Shown here: piece by piece, positions 1 through 9,250 of the stretch
Numbering within the stretch: the stretch's first letter is position 1
How the letters are laid out: every line of letters begins with the position of its first letter
Source of the DNA: Oopsacas minuta
Taxonomy: Eukaryota > Porifera > Hexactinellida > Lyssacinosida > Leucopsacidae
Reading direction: 5' to 3'
DNA: 64,000 bases
Assembly: GCA_024704765.1 (NCBI GenBank)
Contig: JAKMXF010000318.1
Span: 62,001-126,000 of the forward strand
The notes under the pieces: model-generated
The model's database searches: none
Seen by the model: only the letters and a program-made list of their open reading frames with translations
What the model was told of the DNA's origin: nothing
Made by a program: the position numbers and the translations under genes

Positions 1-1903
1 TTTTTCTAGATTACTCCCTACCTTGCTTATCGGCTTATTTACTTTGAACTGTGCATTTAGCTCGGAAATAAATAGTAATATTTCAAATACAAGTAACATT
101 TCAGATACAAACAACACGCTCCATGGCAACAAACCATTCTGGGAGGAATGTGAACTAGAATCTGGAATGCTAGGACCACTTTTCGCTATTATATACTTCA
201 TTCTTGTCGTGATAGTATTCGTGGGATTGGCATTAGTTTGTGATGATTATTTTGTACCATCACTAGAAGCACTGTCTAACATGCTAAATCTATCGGAGGA
301 CGTAGCAGGAGCTACTCTTATGGCCGCGGGCTCGTCCGCACCGGAATTATTCACTTCATTAGCCGCGACTGGTGTTACAAGCGATGTTGGGATAGGTACG
401 ATTGTTGGAAGTGCAGTTTTCAACATTTTGATTATTATCTCACTAAGTGCATTGTTTTCTGGACAAAAGTTTGCGATGCAACTTGATTGGAGGCCGTTTG
501 CCAGAGATTGTATTTTCTATGGATTCTCAATCATAATATTCATAAGTTTCAGTTGGGATGGCCTGTTCACAATATACGAGGCAATCCTCATGCTCTCACT
601 GTACATGAGTTACATTGCATTGATGTTTGTGAATAAATGGCTAATGCTTGGCTTGGCATGGTTAGCAAATTTTGTGAGAGAAATACCAACATTTTGCAAA
701 CGAATGAAAAAACCTAAAAATACTGTAGCCCCGGAGGGGCCCTTTGCTAATGAGGAGAATGATACTCAAATGCAGGCAGTACTAAACAATGTGTCAAAAG
801 TCGCGGAACATGTAGCTATACAAGTGAAAATGAGCAGTAGTTCTATAAGCGAGTCACTGAAAGACTATCAATCAAAACGAAATACTAAACGGAAATTCAC
901 TCACCATTCAACCAACTTTTTCCATGCACCAAGTGAAACTAGAGGTTCTCTTATAAGAAGACATGGTTCTCATATAAGCATTATACAAGTAAGCAAAGAT
1001 CACCATAAGTCGGAGAGCAGGACAAATCTAAAGCATTTAGCAGTACATGAATCTCATACAGCTGGTTATAAAGAAGATCAGGCGATTCAAATGGATGTGA
1101 TTGGTGTGAAGACAGCAATAGAACATAGTATATGTGAAACAATGAATGATGACGTCAATAGTATTACAACAAATAACATGCCTAACGACACAGAGGACGA
1201 ATTGGAATCTCTCCCACCCATTATAGAGGGACCGCCAAGTTTTAGTGATGCACGCAAAAATGGTATAAAAGGCTGGATCATGTACGTGATAAGATGGATA
1301 ATCTATGTACCGTCTCTACCGTTCTCAGTAGTGTTCGCATACACAATACCCAATTCACATTATCATCGTGAATGGTATATGGTGATTGGAGGATTCATAA
1401 TGTCAATTATCTGGATTGGAATTCTAAGTTTCATAACAGTTATTCTTGTAGGTAGATCTGGTTGTATTCTAGGTATAAACCATTTCACTATGGGACTGGT
1501 GATAGTCGCGAGTGGAACAAGCATTCCTGATGCACTCAGCTCGCTTTTGGTTGCTAGGGACGGATATGGAGATATGGCAATTTCGAATGCAATAGGATCT
1601 AACATATTCGATTTGGACCTAGGCCTAGGATTACCGTTTTTAGTTGGTATCATCCTAAACGGCTTTCAACCTATACAATTATACACATGGCCTGAGGGCA
1701 TAGCAAGATCGAGCATACCATTATTACCACACCCAAAATTCGGTTTTATTCTTCTACTTATTCTATTCGTCATTATAATCGGTTTTGCTGCGACAAAATT
1801 CAAACTTCGCAAAATCTTAGGTATTGTATTTGTGGGTATGTATCTGTTGTTCGTGACATATGCGATGATACAGGAGTTTGTCTGCAATGGATATATGTGT
1901 TGA
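1..1903 (+). CDS. SLC24A-like: K+-dependent Na+/Ca2+ exchanger (NCKX, SLC24 family), 5' end missing
   Basis: Plasma-membrane cation exchanger that extrudes Ca2+ and K+ against Na+ influx. The frame is open to the left edge. A hydrophobic segment at about 20-50 looks like a signal peptide whose Met lies outside the window; an alternative is a splice acceptor (CTAG, bases 6-9), so the ORF would be the last exon. The alpha-1 repeat contains GATLMAAGSSAPELF near bases 309-350. The alpha-2 repeat contains ASGTSIPDALSSL and the family-typical GDMAISNAIGSNIFD near 1509-1615. Between them lies a long, charged, Ser/His-rich cytosolic loop (about bases 690-1260), as usual for NCKX. Several hydrophobic segments follow alpha-2. 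The stop is TGA at 1901-1903. Family assignment is firm; the paralogue is not determined. The visible part has no intron. Confidence 0.88.
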   Translation, partial: FSRLLPTLLIGLFTLNCAFSSEINSNISNTSNISDTNNTLHGNKPFWEECELESGMLGPLFAIIYFILVVIVFVGLALVCDDYFVPSLEALSNMLNLSEDVAGATLMAAGSSAPELFTSLAATGVTSDVGIGTIVGSAVFNILIIISLSALFSGQKFAMQLDWRPFARDCIFYGFSIIIFISFSWDGLFTIYEAILMLSLYMSYIALMFVNKWLMLGLAWLANFVREIPTFCKRMKKPKNTVAPEGPFANEENDTQMQAVLNNVSKVAEHVAIQVKMSSSSISESLKDYQSKRNTKRKFTHHSTNFFHAPSETRGSLIRRHGSHISIIQVSKDHHKSESRTNLKHLAVHESHTAGYKEDQAIQMDVIGVKTAIEHSICETMNDDVNSITTNNMPNDTEDELESLPPIIEGPPSFSDARKNGIKGWIMYVIRWIIYVPSLPFSVVFAYTIPNSHYHREWYMVIGGFIMSIIWIGILSFITVILVGRSGCILGINHFTMGLVIVASGTSIPDALSSLLVARDGYGDMAISNAIGSNIFDLDLGLGLPFLVGIILNGFQPIQLYTWPEGIARSSIPLLPHPKFGFILLLILFVIIIGFAATKFKLRKILGIVFVGMYLLFVTYAMIQEFVCNGYMC

Positions 1904-2308
1904 AAGGACAAAAATTCAGCGAGGGAAATAGAGATCTTTATTGTTGATTACAACTCGATGTTATTATTATTACTTATTGTATCTTGTACTTGTATTGCTT
2001 AGCCTTATCGTGCATTATTACGAATATCAAATAGTGATATTAAATGCAAACAAATTATAATGATATGAAACAAATAAGGTTCACCAGAAATTTTCACTTG
2101 GGAGATGAACCTTTGAGTGTAAAATGTTGGAAAAAAAGCGCGAATGAAATATAAAATTGGCAATATACGTATGTACATACATTGAATCTATTTCTATACC
2201 AATACGAGCAAATAGATAAAAGCTTTGGCTATGTAAAATACCCAAATCATAGGGAAGCTAAAATATATAAAAATCCAGAGGTAAAATCTCGCGCATATTT
2301 AACTATTA
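1904..2308. other. Convergent 3' ends, no gene seen
   Basis: About 400 bp between the stop codons of the exchanger (+) and the FKBP15-like gene (-). It should hold both 3' UTRs and polyadenylation sites. AT-rich, with no supported ORF or RNA gene. Confidence 0.6.
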
Positions 2309-5300
2309 TTAATTCAGCCAATCCAATTCGTCATCAGAATCTTCAAATAGAGACTTTCCAGTTGCTTTTATAGGTTTTTCATCCATCAAAGGAGGGCTCT
2401 CTTTCTTTTTGGAAGTCCCGAAAATATCACTTTCAGAATCACTAGACCCATCAAGTAATGGATTAGATAAAACCTGTGTATCTGGTGGTGCATCCATGGT
2501 ACTTTTTGTTGTGGCTTCTATCTGAGGTTTCTGTCGAGCTTCTTGGCCTGGAAATGAACTACCAAGGATAGCATCTAGACTAGATGTAAGTTCTTCCCTT
2601 AGAGGAGAAGAGAAATGCTTTTCAATCAGTTCTGGAGAAAAGTTTCCAGTCGTTAGGGGATCATCAGATCGTGAAGAAGTGTGATCGTCTATAGGAGGAG
2701 GGGATGATGATGAATGGGAAGGAAGGTGTGTAAATGTTTCGTCAGCTGGCGGGGGTGATTCTCGATCACGTCCACTAGAAGGAATAGGTTCAGCTACAGA
2801 GGAGTATTCTTGTATACTATCAGAGATATCAGGCTGAGATGACGTCATTAAGCTAGGAGACGATCTGCTGGGATATTGATTGGGTATCGGAGAGGTACTA
2901 GGTGATTGATTGTGTATGAGAGATGTACTTGGTGATTGATCCAGAGGGGGAGATTTACTAGGATATTGATTGGGGATAGGAGAGGAACTAGGTGATTGTT
3001 CCATAGGGGAAGATTTTGTAGTATATTGATTAGGTATAGGAGATGTACTGGGTGATTGATCCAGAGGGGGCGAGAAACTGGGATATTGATTGGGGATAGG
3101 AGAGCTACTGGGATATTGATTGGGAATTGGAGAGGTACTAGGTGATTGATCCAGAGGGGGTGAGAAACTGGGATATTGATTGGGGATAGGAGAGGTACTG
3201 GGATACTGATTGGGAATGGGAGAGGTACTAGGTGATTGATCGAGAGGGGAACTAAATATCTCATCAGATGACGTCACTTCTTTGTGGTAACGAGGTTTAT
3301 CAGTAACTACAGGCTGTGGGTTACTAGTAAGAGGAGCAGATTCAAAAGCTGAAGAAATTGGTATTACAGTATCGTGAATTTGAGTTGAACCAGAGAGATT
3401 AGTATCTTCTACTCTATTTTCATCTTCTACATAGCCAAAGGTCTCGGATATAGGTCTGGTATATGTTTTAGATGTATCAACTTTAGAATTATCAGATTCC
3501 AAAGATTGATGGATTGGGGATTGAAGAGGATTAGAAGATGACCTGGGATTCGTATCAGCTGATTTTTGAGGGGTAGAAGATGAACTGAGGCTTGGATCAG
3601 CTGATTGTTGCGGTGTAGGAGATGAACTGGGATTTATATCAGCTGATTGTTGCGGTGTAGGAGATGAACTGAGATTTATATCAGCAGATTGTTGTGGAGT
3701 AGGAGAAGAACTTAGATGTGTATCAGCTGATTGTTGTGGAGTAGGAGAAGAACTGAGATTTATATCAGCTGATTGTTGTGGAGTAGGAGAAGAACTGAGA
3801 TTTATATCAGCTGATTGTTGTGGAGTAGGAGAAGAACTGAGATTTATATCAGCTGATTGTTGTGGAGTAGGAGAAGAACTGAGATTTATATCAGCTGATT
3901 GTTGTGGAGTAGGAGAAGAACTGAGATTTATATCAGCAGATTGTTGTGGAGTAGGAGAAGAACTGAGATTTATATCAGCTGATTGTTGTGGAGTAGGAGA
4001 AGAACTGAGATTTATATCAGCAGATTGTTGTGGAGTAGGAGAAGAACTTAGATTTATATCAGCTGATTGTTGTGGAGTAGGAGAAGGACTGAGATTTATA
4101 TCAGCAGATTGTTGTGGAGTTGGAGAAGAACCTAGGATTGTATCAGCTGAGTGTTGTAGGGTAGGAGAAGAACTGAGATTTGAATCAGCTGATTGAAGAA
4201 ATGACGCTTCCCCAGTACCTGAAAAGATAACCAAATTGAGTAAAATATAATCTATAAGTATTCATACTCAAATACAAACCTAGAGTCAAGCTATCCTGTG
4301 GAGTACTAGCCTCATCAGCAGAGTCTCCTGTATCTGTAGAAGCTGTAGAATCTGTATCAGGATTAAGTACTCTAACTGTTTCTATCTTTATAGCCTCTCT
4401 CAATAACTCCTGTACTCGATTACCTGTTAAAATAAAACGAACAGTTAATAAATTAAAATATTAAGGATGAGAGCTATTGATTGATTTAAATCAAATTCGG
4501 GATCAATAGTTCGTTATTCATGTAATTTCTCTACACAACGACTCAAATATTCAAAAGTAACGAATCCATGGTTGTTCCATATGCTATCTCACTGGTTAAT
4601 GGCTCCATCGACTTGCCTATTACCAATATTCGCCTAATAGTAAGTTTTAGAGACTTAAGAGTCTATTATGTAATGGAAATAATTCCTCTAATAGGAAGTT
4701 GGCGTATTAGCAAGGGAATTCGTACAAAATACGAATTGCTAATAGGTGAACTCCATTGTATTATGTATTGTGACAAAACCTGTGTATGTGTCTTGTGGTG
4801 AAAAAGTTGTTTGTATCGAAGCGTAGAATTTATTCATAACGTGTTTAACTCTATTCCTCCATTCTTCACCATCAATTGATACCTCATGACTCTCCAATTC
4901 ACGGATTTTGTCACCTAGCTGCTCAGCTTCCTCCAAAAAGCATTTCTCTTTCTCTTTAAACTGATTTATATCGAATTTTAATTCATTTTCGCGTACATAA
5001 GAGTGTTCAATTATTATATTTTGTTTATCAATCAAAGCTTGAGAGGTAACATTGCGATTTTGTACACTTTCAAATTCATCTAATTCTTCTAATACTCTAC
5101 TATTCTCTCCTTGGAGGTGTGAATTTTCGAGTGTGAGTGCTGTAACCTTCTTCTCTAATCGCTGTACCTGTGATTTCAACATCTGTTCACTTCCGGTCAA
5201 TTCTTCACACTTATCTTCTAGCTCTGAAATACTCTTTGCTATTCCCTCCTGCATTTTACGTTTCCAATTAGCCTCTACTTTAGCCAAATCTCCCTGTGTA

Positions 5301-6676
5301 GGGCCAGTAGGTTGCTGCATCTGAGTTTTCAGATCAGATATCTCATCTTCATATCCGTGTTTGATATCTTCAATTTCACGAAGAAGTTTATTCTTATCGT
5401 TTTGTTGCTTTTTACGCCTATCTTCTATAGTCGTAGTAAGACGATCTCTCTCTGCTTTAACTTCAATCAATTCCTCGTCTAATCGAGTTAATTTGTTTTG
5501 TATCTTCTTTTTAGATTGTTTTTCACTTCTTATATTCTCTCTCAATTCATCAATTGTATCATTTAAGTCTGTAGCTTCCTTTTGAGCTGTTTGACGTGTA
5601 GCTTTCTGCTTTCCAGCATCACGTTGTAGTTTATCAATTTCACTCTTAAGTTCGTCTAGTTCTGAATCTTTTTCGCGGAATTTCGCACGGGCAAGGTTCA
5701 TTTTTTGACTCAGAAGTTCATTTCTCTTTCTCATCTCACTAACGTCACTCTCTTGCTCTCCTATCTCGAATCTACGAGATTCTAATTTCCTTCTGGCTTC
5801 ATCTAGTTTCCCTTTCAAAATAGAATTTTCTTCTTGCAATCTATGAATACATTCACTCCATAAACTATTTTCCAAAAGATATATACTGTGTAACCTCTGA
5901 AAAATACTACCTTGCTTCTGCGAAATTTCCGTTTGTGGAGGTTTATTTATACGAAACTAGCAATTCTAGATATTTCTCACACCGTTCCCGAAGGCCCCCG
6001 TTGTGGAGGATTTCTACTTTTGTATATACAAATTTAGACTATGATATTATATAACGAGAAAAGACTTATTTATTATCAATATTTATCATAGTTACCAACT
6101 TTATTATATGTGAATTATTAGCAGAAGATAGAGAGTGAATTGAATCAGATCTCTGCTCGATCATATGCTGAGATTGTTCCACATAACGTTGATTACTCTC
6201 TAGCAGTTGTCTAGCCTTTTGATTGAGAGATTCGATACGAGCATCTCTATCCATTAATTCTTGTTTTAAAGTTCTGCTTTCTTCTACAACCTGAATAAAA
6301 TGTGAGTACCATATTTCTTGTTAGTTAGTTTGTTTGTTTGTTTGTTTTAACATACCTTAGTTATACTATGTAACACTACATTAGGATCAATAATCGCAGG
6401 AATATCAGGTTTTGAAGTTGGAACTACGGCAGTTGATGGTTCTGATTTGATAGAATCTACTTTCTTCAGAACTTCATCAATCTTCATGTCTATCTTACTC
6501 ATACCAACTTTAGTATCAGCTAGCATTTGAGAGAATTCCAACAGCCCAGATGTGTTACTAGGGGTGTTTTGAGTGGGAGCAGGGAGTGTCTGTTGTGCTA
6601 CCATAGGGACGCTTGTTTGCATTGGCATTCCATGTACCGGATAGCTCGGTACACCAATAGTGTAGTTTGCTAACAT
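2309..6676 (-). CDS. FKBP15: FKBP15 (WAFL)-like coiled-coil protein without a visible PPIase domain
   Basis: In animals FKBP15 binds actin/WASP machinery on early endosomes. Exons on the minus strand: 6676-6356, 6290 to about 6096, about 5885-4780, 4423-4280, 4218-2309. Exon 1 carries the Met/Pro-rich stretch and the LLEFSQMLADTKVGMSKID helix. Exon 2 has ESNQRYVEQSQHMIEQRSDS. Exon 3 is a long coiled coil ending in VKHVMNKFYASIQ, which matches human FKBP15. The last exon is a Ser/Pro repeat tail ending in an acidic D-x-LDWLN motif like the human C-terminus. Junctions 3-4 and 4-5 splice in phase 1. The exon 2-3 junction is unresolved: the best donor at 6096 gives phase 0 but exon 3 needs phase 2, so a weak donor or an unseen small exon is possible. 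No FKBP or WH1-like exon is seen upstream, because the FEM1-like gene starts only 280 bp away. Length is about 1,220 residues. Confidence 0.85.
2866..3252 (-). repeat. About 33-bp tandem repeats encoding an 11-residue P-N-Q-Y/D-Q-S-P unit
   Basis: Within the last FKBP15 exon a unit of about 11 residues alternates between an I-P-N-Q-Y-P-S form and a P-L-D-Q-S-P-S form. It is low-complexity, phosphorylatable, presumably disordered sequence. Units differ more than in the neighbouring 42-bp array, so the array looks older. Confidence 0.85.
3553..4194 (-). repeat. 16 tandem 42-bp units encoding SADINLSSSPTPQQ
   Basis: Period of exactly 42 bp (14 codons) with about 16 units; the central eight units encode the identical 14 residues and are almost identical in DNA. 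The outer units drift (T-I-L-G, P-S-L, T-N-P-R). Because the unit is a multiple of three, copy-number change keeps frame. The human FKBP15 tail is also Ser/Pro/Glu-rich but lacks this array. Confidence 0.95.
4597..4757. mobile_element. Short inverted-repeat element, family C copy 1
   Basis: Lies in the FKBP15 intron between exons 3 and 4. It shares GGAAATAATTCCTC and GCGTATTAGCAAGG blocks and GCCTATTA/TAATAGGTG ends with the copy at 26297-26440. There is no coding capacity, consistent with a MITE. The short forward ORF across it is not credible as a gene. Confidence 0.7.
5886..6020. mobile_element. Short repeat, family A copy 1 (in FKBP15 intron)
   Basis: Begins with the terminal block TGTGTAACCTCTG and contains the family-A internal words ATACTACC..GCTTCTGCGAAATTTCC and CGAAACTAGCAATTC, shared with the copy at 49590-49760. 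On the minus strand its end supplies the ACACAG that is the best acceptor for FKBP15 exon 3. Confidence 0.65.
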
Positions 6677-6956
6677 CTATCTAATTTGTCTATTTAAAAT
6701 GCAAAATCTGGCAACTGTTGAAATAATAAATAAATAAGTCGAAATCGAGAAATAGCTATGGTCCTACAATAGAGCGGTTCCAAATCTGACTCCATGGATC
6801 TCTTAGTGGTCCACAGGCGGACCCGCTGCAATAAAAGCTCCCATTCTTAAAACAACATAAAAACGATTAATATCAAACAGATGTTCCATTAATTAATCCC
6901 GAATATATTAAAACACAAAGAATATTGATGGAATATAAGTCAATTTTTTTAAAGTG

Positions 6957-9005
6957 CTAGCAAATCGTATGCAAATTTCCAAACTTTTCTAACTTAATAC
7001 AGTCAATTCTTGGCTTATGTAGATTAACAAATTTTTGTAACAATATAGGCACATTGCATATAGATATATCATGTTTTACAATCACAAGAGCGGATAAAGT
7101 TTTCAAAGACTTACCAATTTTCTCAATTTTTGTAAATTTCTCATGGACAGCTCGTATATGATGTTTGCTTGTGACAGCTATCATATCTTGATAAGCAGTA
7201 TTTCCAGTGAAATTAACTAAATGTGGATAAATTCCTAATTTCAATAATGTGTCAACAGTCGCGATTGTGCAGTTATTAGCTATTGCTGTGTGGAGAAGAG
7301 ATGATCCAGTTTTTGGGTCTATAATATTGATTTCAGCACTGTTTTCTACAAAAAGTTCCAAGTTATCAGTTGGAATGTAAACGCTGAGATTATGATTTGT
7401 AATTCTAGAAGATATCTTCTCAATATCTTGTAGAGAAGCATGCATTAATGATAATGGAACGTTACGCTTTACAGCCAAAATAGCTTTAACTAATTCACCC
7501 ATTCTCTTTCTATCTTTCTTCACTCTTACTATGTGTGTTTTCTCGAATTGATTACATGCAGCTATCCATACAGAGAAGAAATAGGACAGCACACTCAACA
7601 GATTATTGAGATATGTAATACGAGTGTATGGGTTCTCTAATTCAGTGACACACCATTGTACAAACGGGTATATATCTGGATAGAAATTACTGTCGAACAT
7701 GTCAATGAATGTGTCAAGTGAAATTAACAAATCCAATGCGGCGTTAATTTCAAATCCGAAACGTATTTTCTCATATTGAAAAGATCTGAGCCAAAAGTCC
7801 ATACATTTCTGGTGATCAACACCAATAGGGCCTTGTAGAAAGAAATCACCACACACCCTGAGGTAATGAGCTGTATGTGGATGATTCGAACCGAATATTC
7901 GCTCAAATATACACAGGGCTATCACCATAAGATGAAAGCTCTCACTTCCGCGGAAATATTTCATACTAGGCCTATCTAATTGAATAATTTCTAAAGCAGA
8001 AATTGGCTCATGTGTATTATCATAGAGTGGGATTTTAGGGATTTCCGGTAGAGGCGTGCCTGTTTTGACACGGACGCATTCAACTTGTCGCCAATAGTCC
8101 TTTGTCGCGTTTACATTCTCCTCAATAGCGAATACTGCACCAAGGATTTTCAATGAATCAACTAACTCACCTATACACAAATTACAATTCTCTAATAATA
8201 ATTTATAATTATTTACTTTACGATACGCAGCACTTAATATTAATGGAGTAAAACCAAAATGGTTTGGTGCATTTCTAGCACCTGATTTGAGTATGAGTTC
8301 TACCATGCTTTCGCTAGCAACCTCAACGGTAATATGCAATGTTGTATCACCTAGTGAAGTAGCTTGCTCTATATCTGCTCCTTCTTGAATAAGATACTTG
8401 ACTACATTCTCTTTATCCATAGCTGCCCCGATCATTAAAGGTGATTGATCACAGTCATTAATAGCGTGAAGTTTCGCACCATTTGTGACTAGGAATTTGC
8501 AAATATCGAGGTGTCCATCGTAAGAGGCACAGCGTAAAGGAGTGGAGCCACTGAGAGACCCATGTTCTATGTCCGCACCACGAGATATCAAAGTCTTAAC
8601 CATTTCAAGGTGGTTTAGTGCAGATGCGATCCAAAGGGCTGGCGCACCTTCAACTCGTGAGTTAGGATCATTCTTATCGATTATAACAGAGCCTATCTTC
8701 TCTAAATCAATTACACCAGCTGGGAATATACTCAAATCCATAAGACAATTGAATATCTTATCTGAATTATCACAAACAGATAAGATAAGAGGTGTCATTT
8801 CATTGTAATAGGAATTTAATAGAAAATTCTGGAATTTTCTGGATAATGGTAGAACTGTTTCTTTCAACGTATCAGGGTCATTAAGGTAACAAGCTTGAAA
8901 TACAGATGCTTTCAATCCCTTGTAACATCTCTGCTCCTCGTATAATAAATTTTCTGAAATAGAGGTAATGTCGTCGAGATATATGATGCCAGATTTGACT
9001 TCCAT
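6957..9005 (-). CDS. FEM1: FEM1-family ankyrin protein (CUL2 ubiquitin-ligase substrate receptor)
   Basis: 682 residues, single exon, ATG at 9005. FEM1 proteins recruit C-degron substrates to the CUL2-RBX1 ligase. Ankyrin repeats run from about residue 115 to 270 (units with ALWIASALNHLEMV, STPLRCASYDGHLDI and TTLHITVEVASESMV). A helical middle region corresponds to the FEM1 TPR-like segment (PISALEIIQLDRPSM, WLRSFQYEKIRF). A further ankyrin pair lies near residues 555-615 (GSSLLHTAIANNCTIA). The C-terminus (LKTLSALVIVKHDI to LQKFVNLH) matches the region that carries the VHL/CUL2 box in FEM1. The order and spacing of these parts are diagnostic. Which of FEM1A, B or C it descends from is unclear, and it is more diverged than most genes here. 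Confidence 0.85.
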   Translation of the reverse strand: MEVKSGIIYLDDITSISENLLYEEQRCYKGLKASVFQACYLNDPDTLKETVLPLSRKFQNFLLNSYYNEMTPLILSVCDNSDKIFNCLMDLSIFPAGVIDLEKIGSVIIDKNDPNSRVEGAPALWIASALNHLEMVKTLISRGADIEHGSLSGSTPLRCASYDGHLDICKFLVTNGAKLHAINDCDQSPLMIGAAMDKENVVKYLIQEGADIEQATSLGDTTLHITVEVASESMVELILKSGARNAPNHFGFTPLILSAAYRKVNNYKLLLENCNLCIGELVDSLKILGAVFAIEENVNATKDYWRQVECVRVKTGTPLPEIPKIPLYDNTHEPISALEIIQLDRPSMKYFRGSESFHLMVIALCIFERIFGSNHPHTAHYLRVCGDFFLQGPIGVDHQKCMDFWLRSFQYEKIRFGFEINAALDLLISLDTFIDMFDSNFYPDIYPFVQWCVTELENPYTRITYLNNLLSVLSYFFSVWIAACNQFEKTHIVRVKKDRKRMGELVKAILAVKRNVPLSLMHASLQDIEKISSRITNHNLSVYIPTDNLELFVENSAEINIIDPKTGSSLLHTAIANNCTIATVDTLLKLGIYPHLVNFTGNTAYQDMIAVTSKHHIRAVHEKFTKIEKIGKSLKTLSALVIVKHDISICNVPILLQKFVNLHKPRIDCIKLEKFGNLHTIC

Positions 9006-9250
9006 AATTACAAGCTAGAAGGCTAACTAAAGGTTATTGAAGTGATGTAAAATTATATGAATATTTCATCGTGAGGTCAATGATATAATATTAGTAATAG
9101 TATTCTATGAAAAGACCAAGGTACAGATGCGAAATTATGAGAATTGAGAGTCCTGCAATATAATACTAAACTTCAAAAATTGTGGTTATAATAAAATACT
9201 AGTAACTTGTATAACCTAGAATTCACCGTGTATTTACTACAACTACTATA
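9006..9250. promoter_or_regulatory. Shared divergent promoter region, FEM1 / PMS1
   Basis: 245 bp separate the two start codons of divergently oriented genes, so both core promoters must lie here. No clear TATA box or other motif is identified. Confidence 0.5.

Noticed and set aside
3553-4194. CRISPR-like regular repeats
   Set aside because: The 42-bp periodicity is an in-frame protein repeat within an FKBP15 exon; no unique spacers and a eukaryotic context.
4568-4801. 77-codon forward ORF
   Set aside because: It lies across a family C element and the antisense FKBP15 exon; no protein-like composition.
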